This document shows positions 9,233 through 17,257 of a DNA stretch of 52,805 bases, piece after piece. The stretch comes from Methanobacterium sp. UBA410 (GTDB taxonomy: Archaea; Methanobacteriota; Methanobacteria; Methanobacteriales; Methanobacteriaceae). Position numbers and translations under genes: made by a program. Within the stretch, counting starts at the first letter, position 1. Each line of letters starts with the position of its first letter. The stretch spans positions 56,577 to 109,381 of the forward strand of contig DAHH01000016.1 of the NCBI GenBank assembly GCA_002498385.1, in the 5' to 3' direction. The notes under the pieces were generated by a model. That model did no database searches. It worked only from the letters and a program-made list of their open reading frames with translations, and was not told the DNA's origin.

Positions 9233-9688
9233 ATTAAAACTGTAATGGCAACAGGAACATTTGACATAATCCATCCAGGTCACGGATATTACCTTGAAGA
9301 ATCAAAAAAACTCGGAGGAAAAGATGCAAAGCTGGTTGTGGTTGTTGCAAGGGACAAAACAGTGCGGTCAAGAAAGAGGGTGCCCATCGTTGATGAAAAA
9401 CAACGCCTTGAAGTTGTGAAAATGATAAAACCCGTTGATGAAGCTTACCTTGGAAGTACAACTGATATGTTCAAGATAGTGGAAAAAATAATGCCTGATA
9501 TCATTTCAATAGGTCCAGATCAGAGTTTTAACCTTGAAAAACTCAGGAAAGAACTTAAAGAGAGGAATTTAACTTCAAAGGTCATGAAAGTTGAAGGATA
9601 CAAAAGATCAACCCTTGACAGCTCCTGCAAGATCATAAAGAAGATAAAGGACATGGAATTTGATGAGAAGATATTCAGGAAATGTTAA
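9233..9688 (+). CDS. ribL: FAD synthase, archaeal RibL type
   Basis: Adenylyltransferase that makes FAD from FMN and ATP in archaea, of the glycerol-3-phosphate cytidylyltransferase/nucleotidyltransferase fold. ATGTFDIIHPGHGYYLEE contains the HxGH nucleotide-binding motif; ISIGPDQ and the Arg/Ser-rich segment YKRSTLDSS follow. The only ATG (9245) would begin the protein at the first beta-strand and lacks a ribosome-binding site at usable distance. The ATT at 9233 gives the N-terminus (M)KTVMATGTFD, fits relatives I recall with a few residues before ATGTFD, and sits 7 nt after GAGG. Length about 151 aa, normal. Monocistronic; divergent from the flippase gene. Function secure, start codon inferred. 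Confidence 0.9.
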   Translation: MKTVMATGTFDIIHPGHGYYLEESKKLGGKDAKLVVVVARDKTVRSRKRVPIVDEKQRLEVVKMIKPVDEAYLGSTTDMFKIVEKIMPDIISIGPDQSFNLEKLRKELKERNLTSKVMKVEGYKRSTLDSSCKIIKKIKDMEFDEKIFRKC

Positions 9689-10112
9689 AGGTTACAATTT
9701 AATTTGAAAGTTTAATTTAATGTTAATTTTTTTTTAAAACCGATCTTAGGATTTATTATAGAATTTTAGAGCTTAAATCTTAGAGTTTAACTATTTTAAA
9801 ACAAACGTTAGGGATTGAATTTTAAGGAGTGAATATAAACCTTTTAAATCTCTAAAACTTTAAAGAACTTTGAATAATTTAAATTCTACTTTTTAAGTAT
9901 TCTAGTTTTTAAGTATTCTACTTTTTAAGTATTCTACTTTTTAAGTATTCTACTTTTTAAGTAAATTCAAAGTTTCATTTATTATTTAATATATTTTTAG
10001 CCTTTTTCAGTCTTTAAAATGGGTTTATCTCAAAAATGAGCCAATAAAAAGAATGAGAATGTTTCAACACGCTTTTTAATTTTGAATTAAAAAAATAAAA
10101 AAATAAAAAAAT
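9689..10112. other. Intergenic region with a T-rich end and a 16-bp repeat array
   Basis: 424 bp between the convergent ribL and the secreted pseudomurein protein. It contains a poly-T tract (TTTTTTTTT, about 9727-9735) that could terminate ribL, and a 16-bp tandem array described separately. No ORF with a ribosome-binding site. Confidence 0.6.
9886..9965. repeat. 16-bp tandem repeat, five units
   Basis: Five head-to-tail copies of CTACTTTTTAAGTATT; the second has CTAG and the last ends AAA. Units start at 9886, 9902, 9918, 9934 and 9950. There are no spacers, so this is not a CRISPR array. Each unit contains the small palindrome ACTTTTTAAGT-like core. Confidence 0.92.
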
Positions 10113-12266
10113 TTAGAAAGGCAGTTCTGTGTAGATACCTTTCAAAGTCCACGAGTTTGTATTCCAATTGTTTATAACGCCTAAAGAGTTTCTGCTTGAG
10201 ATTGCATCGACCATGTACCATTTTCCGTTGATGTAGAGCTGAGCCCATACGTGACCGTACGACTTGCCACTACTGAACTTGCAGTATCCATGTTCGTACC
10301 TTGCTGGGATTCCTGCTGCCCTTGCAAGCGCAACTAAAAGGTGCGTATGGTCACAGCAGTTTCCTGTTTTTGCATTTAAGGTTCCCACAGCACCATACTT
10401 GGTGTTGTCATAGAACGAATAGCTGATCTTGTCTCTTACCCAGTTGAATATTGCCTCTGCTTTCTCGTATGTGGAGTTTGAATCGCTTGTCAGTGAAGAT
10501 GCAAGTGCTGTTATTTTTGCATTGCTTGACTGGCAGTTGGCAGTTGGTTTTAGATACTTCTGTAGAGCTGCGGGTATTGTTGTTGTTTTTGTGTATTGTG
10601 TCCATGGTTTTATTGCAGCGTAGTTTGGTAGAACCTTGTTAACCCCGTAGAAGCTCATTATCCTCGAGTACATGTAAACCAACGATTGATACTGAATTTT
10701 CCCTAGAGAAACTGAACCATAATTAGGAGCAACCTTATGAGAATCCATAAAGGAAACAGTACTCCTAGCCAGGCTCAAATACTCTGACTTATAAACGTTA
10801 CCCGATTTAACACTATCCACAGGATTCAAAGCAGCACCCTCATCCTTCAAACAGACAGATGCCGAAGAACCACCATTAACCTGCACCAAACCAACAGTCA
10901 ACAACCTCAAAAACTCAGGCATACCAACCTGACACGAACCAATCATCACATAATTCGGCAACACCTTATACGACTCAACATAAGCTTTCACCCTCGAAGC
11001 CGCATCACACAACTGAACAACACTAAAACTCACCGAACCCGAAACAACCGAACCACCAGTTGATGTACCTGTCGATGTTGTGTTGTTCGTTGAACTTGTG
11101 TTGGTTGCGCTTGACGTGCTGTTGGTTGATGTATCTGCTGAACTGCTGTTGGTTGAACTTGAGGCTGTAAAGAAAGCCTTGTCCAGCCAGCCGTATCTGA
11201 AGAGTGCGTATCCTGATGAGCCGTTTGCTTCTGCAGTTTCTATTTCTTTCATGATTTCAGATGCTGGCAGCACTGTTAAGTTGCTGTCCGAGCCGTAGGT
11301 TTGAAGACCTGCCACAACAGGTTTTCCGTTTGCATGGTTTACTATGTATGCTGTTGCCTTGCCTATCCATGTCATGTTTTCCTTGTAGTTTCCCATGTAC
11401 ACCATTGGGACAAGGAAGTCAAGGTACTGTGAAAGGGCCGTGTAATTTTGGCCGTAGTAATAGGCGTTCACTGATCCCTCGGGCATGAGTGCTGCTGAAA
11501 CTGCCACGTTTGGTTTTATGGATTTCACAGTTCCATAAACCCTTTGAACAAAGGCTGTTATGGTATCTGTTCCACCCTGGTGTTTGTATGCTGTTCCAGG
11601 GTACCTCACGTAGTCAAGGTGTATTCCGTCAATGTTGTAGTTTGTTGTGATGTCTGTGACTTCAGTTATAATTTGATCCATGACGTTTTGACCCTTGGTG
11701 CTTTGCGGATCAATCCAGGTTCCGTTGGAACTAACGAAACATGTGATCCATGCATGAACTCTTATTCCACTACCCTCAACTTTGTTAAGGATAGTTTTTA
11801 AGACGCTTTGATATGTTGGAATTGAAATTCTGTTCGCTTTGACGAATATATCTGTTATTCCAGCATTTTTCAATTCGTCTAATGTTACTTTATTCACATC
11901 ATCTGTACTAAGCCAGATCCCGTGAACATTACTGTAATTTTCATCTCCTGCTGCCTCCGTTTTATTTTGACTTGCTACTGAACTGTTACTGCCCTCACTA
12001 TTGTTTCCACTGTCTGTAGTTGATCCTGTGTTGTTCATTGTGCTTACTAGATTTTTGACTGTATTATTAACTGCAGTACCATTATCTGCAGTTGTATTCT
12101 GAATCTTTGTTGTGTTCTGGATGTTAATTTCATTTACATTGCTAGAGTTGTTTGTCGCGAAATTTGCTGAAGCTTGCTGGTTTGCTGTGGTGGCAAATGC
12201 ATTGTTTATACCTAGTAATGCTACGCCTAAAACGAGTAGCATTACGAGCAACGAATGTCGCTTCAT
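10113..12266 (-). CDS. Secreted pseudomurein hydrolase: glycosidase-like + pseudomurein-binding + Pei-type endopeptidase
   Basis: A 717-aa exported protein. Order: signal peptide (residues 1-25, MKRHSLLVMLLVLGVALLG...NAFA); Asn/Thr/Ser-rich spacer to about 108; a glycoside-hydrolase-like TIM barrel (about 112-362; GIWLS, ITDIFVKA, NIDGIHLDYVRYP, FLVPMVYMGNY); a Ser/Thr/Asn linker (about 368-405); pseudomurein-binding repeats (about 410-555, YKVLPNYVMIG, HKVAPNYGSVS, NKVLPNYAAIK); and a transglutaminase-like peptidase (about 580-705) with GNCCDHTHLLVALARAAGIP, YGHVWAQ and MVDAISSRN giving a Cys-His-Asp triad. The C-terminal part matches the pseudomurein endoisopeptidases PeiW/PeiP of Methanothermobacter phages and prophages. 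The added glycosidase-like domain suggests one protein attacking or remodelling both glycan and peptide parts of the cell wall. Codon use changes sharply over residues about 405-520. The start at 12266 has GGGGGG-C upstream. Confidence 0.88.
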   Translation of the reverse strand: MKRHSLLVMLLVLGVALLGINNAFATTANQQASANFATNNSSNVNEINIQNTTKIQNTTADNGTAVNNTVKNLVSTMNNTGSTTDSGNNSEGSNSSVASQNKTEAAGDENYSNVHGIWLSTDDVNKVTLDELKNAGITDIFVKANRISIPTYQSVLKTILNKVEGSGIRVHAWITCFVSSNGTWIDPQSTKGQNVMDQIITEVTDITTNYNIDGIHLDYVRYPGTAYKHQGGTDTITAFVQRVYGTVKSIKPNVAVSAALMPEGSVNAYYYGQNYTALSQYLDFLVPMVYMGNYKENMTWIGKATAYIVNHANGKPVVAGLQTYGSDSNLTVLPASEIMKEIETAEANGSSGYALFRYGWLDKAFFTASSSTNSSSADTSTNSTSSATNTSSTNNTTSTGTSTGGSVVSGSVSFSVVQLCDAASRVKAYVESYKVLPNYVMIGSCQVGMPEFLRLLTVGLVQVNGGSSASVCLKDEGAALNPVDSVKSGNVYKSEYLSLARSTVSFMDSHKVAPNYGSVSLGKIQYQSLVYMYSRIMSFYGVNKVLPNYAAIKPWTQYTKTTTIPAALQKYLKPTANCQSSNAKITALASSLTSDSNSTYEKAEAIFNWVRDKISYSFYDNTKYGAVGTLNAKTGNCCDHTHLLVALARAAGIPARYEHGYCKFSSGKSYGHVWAQLYINGKWYMVDAISSRNSLGVINNWNTNSWTLKGIYTELPF

Positions 12267-12297
12267 ATATAACTGCCCCCCAATTGTTTTCAGCAAG

Positions 12298-12327
12298 TGT
12301 CAGATGAACATTTATGGGTTTCTGACA
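12298..12327 (-). promoter_or_regulatory. 5'-leader hairpin of the pseudomurein hydrolase gene
   Basis: On the coding (minus) strand TGTCAGA and TCTGACA form a perfect 7-bp stem around a 16-nt loop. The TATA-like AAAAGGTTTATAT (12363-12351) is placed so that transcription should start close to 12327, putting the hairpin at the very 5' end of the mRNA. The same layout recurs before the genes at 44095 and 46733. Confidence 0.6.
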
Positions 12328-12350
12328 AGTACATGATTGTCTCTTGAAAT

Positions 12351-12417
12351 ATATAAACCTTTTGATTTAGAATTCCAAAAAACAGGAGTAAATGGCTCTT
12401 TTAATGATTTAAAGTCC
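12351..12417 (-). promoter_or_regulatory. Promoter: TATA box and upstream TTAAATC/AAAAGAG element
   Basis: Reading the minus strand, CTTTAAATCATTAAAAGAGCC (about 12415-12395) lies about 35 bp before AAAAGGTTTATAT. A near-identical element precedes the TATA boxes of the secreted-protein genes at 44095 and 46733. Confidence 0.55.
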
Positions 12418-12994
12418 TTAAAAATGGAATTTCACCTACTGATCCCTGATTTAACAACCTGTTTTTTCGTGCAGTGAGTCACATAAATCCCAATTTTGGT
12501 TAAAAAATTGAAATAAACGATTTTTAAAGATCTGGTTAAAATTGCAAAACAATTTCAGTTAATGAGGATTCTCCCTGAACAGAATATTTCCTAAAAACCT
12601 TTCAAGATGTATTAAAATCGTGACTTCAACACTTTTTAAAGTTGCAGTAACATTAATTTAGTAAAGGGTTAGCTAACTTAACTAAACATGGTTTAACTAT
12701 CCAGGTACCCATGGTTTAGTCAGTACCTCCCTGTATCAACTCTCAAATTTTTGATCTAGCTTCTTTTAATTCAGGCACTGTTTAATTCAAGCACAGAACC
12801 TTTAATTCAAGCCCAGTACCATGATCTTAACCACGAAAAATCATTACAGTAATCTTCAAAACTGCAGAGGTATTACTTTAACAAGTTGCTCCAACTGCAA
12901 AAAAACCTATTTTAGGGGGTTTAAAGGGGATTTACTCGTATTAATCCCCTCAATCCCAACATTTATATCTGATAAATTTGAAATATATGATAGT
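12418..12994. other. Intergenic region between divergent promoters
   Basis: Between the secreted pseudomurein hydrolase and the ThiN-HIT gene. It contains three imperfect copies of TTTAATTCAAGCACAG-like sequence (about 12766-12818) and a TATA-like TTTATATC at about 12961-12968 that could drive the plus-strand gene with a very short leader. An open frame continues upstream of the ThiN-HIT start to 12821, but its residues look non-coding. Confidence 0.5.
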
Positions 12995-14155
12995 ATGGAA
13001 ATTGAAAACATCAACCGGGCCGTTGAAATCCTGCAGAACTCTCCTGAGTTTGCCGCCATAATTCCTGAAGTTAAAAGCAATATTGTAATGGCAAAAGAAA
13101 ATGCAAAGGATATAAAGGAGGTTGCAGGCGTTCCCGGACGTATAACTGTTATACATGGCAGACCAAAGGTTTTTATGGAGCCAGAATTTGGAGCCTCATC
13201 TCACATGGCCCGGCTCGTGCTCAACATAATGAAACACGACCCTGAAAGGCGCAGTGCACTGAACATAAGGTACGATCCACTTTTAATAGAGATATGTGAA
13301 AGAATTGGGCTTGTTGTTTCCTCATATGACAGGAACAGGGAACCTGAAGATGTGAAAAAGGTTGAAGGTGGAACCATACCCTGGGGTGTTGAAGAAGCCA
13401 TCAACAAAGTTGGATGCGTTCCTGATGTTGTTTATCACATTGGATGCTGGGGCAAAGAGGCAATGATCTGCCTTGTTGGACCAAACGCCGTTGAAGTTGC
13501 TGAAATGGCGGTTTGTATTGCAAAACTCTTTGATAATCTTAAGGACCAAAATACATGTGAAACAATTGAGGATACAAGACTTATCTACATGTATCAGAAA
13601 GGAGAAGTTAAAGATAAAAAATCTGAAGAAAAGGTTAAATGTGTACCATCAAAGGGTCATGACGTTATCTTTGCACCTTCACGAAGTTCTTACATTGGGA
13701 AAAAACCAAATGTTTCCTGTATCTTCTGTGCAATAGCAGAGGGAAACAAAGAAGTAAATTCAAGGGTTCTGTATAAGGATCAGACAAACATGGTGGTTAT
13801 GAACATGTTCCCCTACAATAGGGGTCACATTGAAGTTGTGCCTGTAAAACACCTCACAGATTTAAACCAGCTAAAGCCTGACGAAATTAAAGAGATTTTT
13901 ACCCTTGTTCAACGATCAATAAAACTTGTAAGGGAGGTTATAAAACCAGATGGAGTGAACATCGGCATTAACCTGGGCGAAGCTGCAGGATCAAGTATAG
14001 AACATATTCACATTCACGTTGTACCCCGATTTAAGGTTGAAGCCGGTTTCATGGAAACAACCGCTGATACAAGGGTTATTGAAGAAAGTATTGATGAAAC
14101 TTACGCTAAATATATGGAAAAAGTTGATATCTTGAGGGATTATCATGAAGTATGA
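12995..14155 (+). CDS. ThiN-like domain fused to a HIT-family hydrolase domain
   Basis: A two-domain protein of about 386 aa. The N-terminal half (about residues 1-185) resembles the archaeal ThiN thiamine-phosphate synthase fold: SHMARLVLNIMKHDPERRSA, ALNIRYDPLLIEICE, PDVVYHIGCWGKEAMICLVG. The C-terminal third is a complete HIT domain with CIFCAIAEG (metal-binding CxxC) and EHIHIHVVPR (histidine triad, nucleotidyl-hydrolase/transferase active site). ThiN usually occurs alone or after ThiD or a DNA-binding domain; a ThiN-HIT fusion is unusual as far as I know. Whether the ThiN part is catalytic or a ligand sensor is unknown. The start at 12995 follows a TATA-like box by about 30 bp, implying a near-leaderless mRNA. 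It overlaps the next gene by 11 bp. Confidence 0.8.
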   Translation: MEIENINRAVEILQNSPEFAAIIPEVKSNIVMAKENAKDIKEVAGVPGRITVIHGRPKVFMEPEFGASSHMARLVLNIMKHDPERRSALNIRYDPLLIEICERIGLVVSSYDRNREPEDVKKVEGGTIPWGVEEAINKVGCVPDVVYHIGCWGKEAMICLVGPNAVEVAEMAVCIAKLFDNLKDQNTCETIEDTRLIYMYQKGEVKDKKSEEKVKCVPSKGHDVIFAPSRSSYIGKKPNVSCIFCAIAEGNKEVNSRVLYKDQTNMVVMNMFPYNRGHIEVVPVKHLTDLNQLKPDEIKEIFTLVQRSIKLVREVIKPDGVNIGINLGEAAGSSIEHIHIHVVPRFKVEAGFMETTADTRVIEESIDETYAKYMEKVDILRDYHEV

Positions 14156-15161
14156 TAAGTATGATATGTACGATGAGATATTGGAACAGCCAAACTCATT
14201 AAAGAAAACCTTGAAAAACGAAAAGTCCCATATGAAGGAGATTGCAGAGAAATTCAGAGAGTTCGACAACATACACCTCGTTGGGTGTGGAAGTTCACTC
14301 TCAACGTGTTACTCAACCCGGGACGCCCTGGGCTTTTTATCCGACAGAAACGTGGATGTTCACACAGGTTATGAGTTTTTCTACAACAAAAAACTCCATA
14401 AAGGAACGAGCGGAGTTCTACTAACATCACAGTCTGGAGAAACTTCAGACACACTGGCAGCACTGCGTAAAGCCAAGGAAAATGGAGTTTACACCGTTTC
14501 AATAACCAACGAAGAGGACAGCAGCATGATGCGCGAAGCAGATGATGCTGTAATTACAAAGTGTCAGAGAGAAACAGCAATACTCGGAACCAAAACTTAC
14601 ATGACCCAGCTCATGTCCCTCTACGAAATCATGTTCAACCTGGATGAAACAAAGGAGTTTAAGGATGTTTTAAGTGACCTTGAAAAGATTCCAGACATTA
14701 CAGAAAGGCTGATAAAGAAAACAGAGAAAGACAACAGAGTCCTTGCAGAAAAGTACAAAGATGACTCTGTTTTTTACTGCATGGGAAGCGGTCCAAACTA
14801 CGGACTCTCGTACAAGGTTGCAATGACCATGCTAATGGAGGGCTCCCTTAAACACGCCTGTCCGCTTTACTCTGGAGAGTTCAGACACGGTTTGATTGAG
14901 AGGGCTGAGAAGGATGTTCCAATAATATTTCTAGATGGAGGCTACCCTTCAGATGAGATAACCCACAAAGCCATTGAATTTTCCGATAAGATTGGCGTGA
15001 AAAAGATTTTATATAAAATGCAGGATTATTCTGCTGATGTTAATCCACTTTTAGCACCATTTATACTTGTTGTTCCATTAGAATGGTTCATATATTATCT
15101 GGCACACTTCAGTGGTGAAGATCCAGGCAGCACAAGGCACATTGGAAAGGTTAGATACTGA
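14145..15161 (+). CDS. Double-SIS-domain sugar isomerase (GlmS C-terminal-like)
   Basis: Cytoplasmic phosphosugar isomerase/deaminase-like protein of 338 aa. The first SIS domain shows HLVGCGSSLSTCYST and LLTSQSGETSDTLAAL (phosphosugar-binding Ser/Thr). The second shows FYCMGSGPNYGLSYKVA and YSGEFRHGLIE. This is the isomerase half of glucosamine-6-phosphate synthase without the glutaminase domain; the N-terminal YDEILEQPNSL resembles the linker region of GlmS. It may use ammonia rather than glutamine, or act on another aminosugar phosphate; the sequence does not decide. Its start overlaps the ThiN-HIT stop by 11 bp, so the two are probably translated from one mRNA. Confidence 0.88.
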   Translation: MKYDKYDMYDEILEQPNSLKKTLKNEKSHMKEIAEKFREFDNIHLVGCGSSLSTCYSTRDALGFLSDRNVDVHTGYEFFYNKKLHKGTSGVLLTSQSGETSDTLAALRKAKENGVYTVSITNEEDSSMMREADDAVITKCQRETAILGTKTYMTQLMSLYEIMFNLDETKEFKDVLSDLEKIPDITERLIKKTEKDNRVLAEKYKDDSVFYCMGSGPNYGLSYKVAMTMLMEGSLKHACPLYSGEFRHGLIERAEKDVPIIFLDGGYPSDEITHKAIEFSDKIGVKKILYKMQDYSADVNPLLAPFILVVPLEWFIYYLAHFSGEDPGSTRHIGKVRY

Positions 15162-15393
15162 TATTTTAATTTTTTTCCTGAATTACAAGAAATAGCCTTT
15201 TTTATACCTTTTATAAGATAAAAAAAATTATCATTATTTATTTTCATGTAATTTGATAAAAATAGCTAATTTTATTTGAATTTTTAAAATTTCTATTTAT
15301 TATTCTATCTCTTTATTGAGGTTAAGCCATGGAAAGTTTAAAGAAAATAAAGAGTTAAACATTAAAAAAAGGGAAAATTGATTGTTCCTGTGT

Positions 15394-15819
15394 TCAGTCA
15401 ACCTTAATCTCAAAGCTCTCATTTTTCTCGAGCTTTGGTAGTGTGACCGTTAAAACGCCATCAATAAATTTGGCACTTGCTTTTTCCATGATTATTTTTG
15501 TAGGCAGAATCACAGCTCTTTTTACCTCACCGCACCTTCTTTCCCGTTTTATGAAGTTAAAATCCTCTTCCTCTTCTTCAAAGTTTGCCGTGATTTCCAG
15601 GCTGTCCTCTGTGATGTCTATCTTTATATCTTCCTTTTTAGCCCCTGGAAGGTCTGTTTTGACCACGATGTCTTCATCGGTTTCCATTATATCCATGGTT
15701 GGTTTTGCAGGAACGCTTGAGGTGTAATCTGCTATGGCCTTTTCAAGGTCGTCCTGTTTTTCGTGGATTGCATCAAGGATGTCGCTAAACATCTGTTCTG
15801 CCACGTCTCTTTTTTTCAT
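15394..15819 (-). CDS. hsp20: Small heat-shock protein, Hsp20/alpha-crystallin family
   Basis: ATP-independent holdase chaperone of 141 aa. The central beta-sandwich (about residues 40-140) includes DIVVKTDLPGAKKEDIKI, an acidic loop (FEEEEEDFNF) and the FIDGVLTVTLPKLE segment before the tail. A helical N-terminal arm precedes it. GGAGG lies 9 nt before the ATG at 15819. The start lies 35 bp inside the 3' end of the upstream GTPase gene, an unusually long same-strand overlap, so the ribosome-binding site lies within the GTPase coding sequence and the pair is likely co-transcribed. Confidence 0.95.
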   Translation of the reverse strand: MKKRDVAEQMFSDILDAIHEKQDDLEKAIADYTSSVPAKPTMDIMETDEDIVVKTDLPGAKKEDIKIDITEDSLEITANFEEEEEDFNFIKRERRCGEVKRAVILPTKIIMEKASAKFIDGVLTVTLPKLEKNESFEIKVD

Positions 15820-16795
15820 TGTTAAATTCCTCCAACTTATCTATTATTTCGGATACTCCGGTTCCTTCTGCTGCAGCCACCATCAGCGTCTCTTCCAGTT
15901 TATTAATATACTCGTTTAAATATTTAACATTTTTCACCAGATCCATCTTGTTAAAAACACAGAATATTGGGGTTTTGAAAACACGTTTTATCTCTTCAAA
16001 AAGTTTGAATTGACTTTCAAGTGGATATCCTGAGGTTTCAGATGCATCGAAGATGAAGAGTATCACGTCTGCAAGGTGCTCAAGCGCAACCATTGCGTTG
16101 AGCTCGATCTCGTTCATGTCGTTTATTGGGCGGTCAAGTAGTCCTGGGGTGTCAATTATCTGGTAATGCTGCCATCTGCGTTCGAAGTGGCCTATCTGAA
16201 TTCCTTGGGTTGTGAATGGGTAATCTGCAACCTTTGGCTCTGCAGAAGTTATTTGCCGGAGCAGTGTTGATTTTCCAACGTTTGGAAAGCCGGCTATAAC
16301 TGCTGTGGTTGCATCAAAATCAATTGTTGGCATGTTCCTTAGTTTGCCCTTTGCAAAGTCCAGAAAATTCAGTTCATCCTCGATCCTGTAAACAACAGAT
16401 GAAATACGGCCAAATGCTTCTCTTCTCACATTTGAAGCATTTTCAGGACTTGTTCTTCTCATCTTAAAAATGTACTTACCTTCAAGTTTGGTTATAAGTT
16501 CCACAGCCCAGTTTAAAGCCCCTAAAGACTTTTTAAGCTGGTCAACACCAACAGTTACATCTATGTAGTCCTGGTAGAACATGTGCAGTTCCTCTATCCT
16601 GGGAACATCCTCAAGGATTTTTTTGAAGGTTTCTTCTATAACCTGACAGGCCGTTCTTATACGGGTTTCTTCAATTCTCTTTGCCTTCTGGTGGTGGGGA
16701 ATTTTTGAGGTTCTAACTTTATTTGCAGCTTTTTTAGCCCTTCCAAAACCTTTATCCAAAACCTCTTCAGGTGTTGGAATCGTTGGTATAATCAT
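15785..16795 (-). CDS. Nog1/Obg-like GTPase
   Basis: A 336-aa GTP-binding protein. An N-terminal helical domain (about 1-160, TPEEVLDKGFGRAKKAANKV) typical of NOG1 precedes the G domain. The G domain shows G1 GFPNVGKST, G2 within DYPFTTQGI, G3 IIDTPGLLDR and G4 FCVFNKMDLV. In eukaryotes Nog1 works in large-subunit ribosome assembly; the archaeal homologue is presumed to have a similar role. The start at 16795 follows GTGATGAAAG. Its last 35 bp overlap the hsp20 start, linking a ribosome-assembly GTPase to a chaperone in one transcript. Confidence 0.93.
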   Translation of the reverse strand: MIIPTIPTPEEVLDKGFGRAKKAANKVRTSKIPHHQKAKRIEETRIRTACQVIEETFKKILEDVPRIEELHMFYQDYIDVTVGVDQLKKSLGALNWAVELITKLEGKYIFKMRRTSPENASNVRREAFGRISSVVYRIEDELNFLDFAKGKLRNMPTIDFDATTAVIAGFPNVGKSTLLRQITSAEPKVADYPFTTQGIQIGHFERRWQHYQIIDTPGLLDRPINDMNEIELNAMVALEHLADVILFIFDASETSGYPLESQFKLFEEIKRVFKTPIFCVFNKMDLVKNVKYLNEYINKLEETLMVAAAEGTGVSEIIDKLEEFNNEKKRRGRTDV

Positions 16796-17257
16796 CTTTC
16801 ATCACTTGCTCCCGAAAGAGTATAATCATTTTAACATGATTTTAAAAACCTTTAAAAACATCATTTTAAAACTACTTAGTACATCTTTCAATTATTTTCT
16901 CAATAAACTTATTTTCTCTAAATTAAGTTAAACTTCCTAAGTCTTGGAATAGAAGTAAAATTAGGGTATTTAAATATTAAGTGCTAAGTTGTTGGAGTTA
17001 TTTTACCTTTTAAATTATTTCTTTTAATTTTAATATTTAATTAATAGTTATGTTTACTTTTAAACCCCACTGTTTTTTGTGAGCTTCAATCTCCAATTTG
17101 TTATAAAAATTTCTTTAAAAAATCTGTTATATTGAAGATATCTTAATTCTAAAATTATATTGAAATATTGGAATGTCTTAATTACTAAAACATATTGAAG
17201 ATATCTCATCCTGAAATAATATAGATCTTTGAAAAATCCAGATCTGTTCTTTGAAGT
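16796..17257. other. AT-rich intergenic region, no gene seen
   Basis: About 460 bp holding presumed promoters for the GTPase operon. Imperfect copies of ATATTGAAGATATCTTAAT-like sequence occur at about 17131-17210 (three spaced copies). No ORF with a ribosome-binding site and no RNA fold I can support. Confidence 0.5.

Noticed and set aside
9886..9965. Possible CRISPR array
   Set aside because: The 16-bp units are contiguous with no spacers and no cas genes are in the window.
10408..11801. Several plus-strand ORFs opposite the pseudomurein hydrolase
   Set aside because: Shadow frames of a clearly coding minus-strand gene with recognisable domains.
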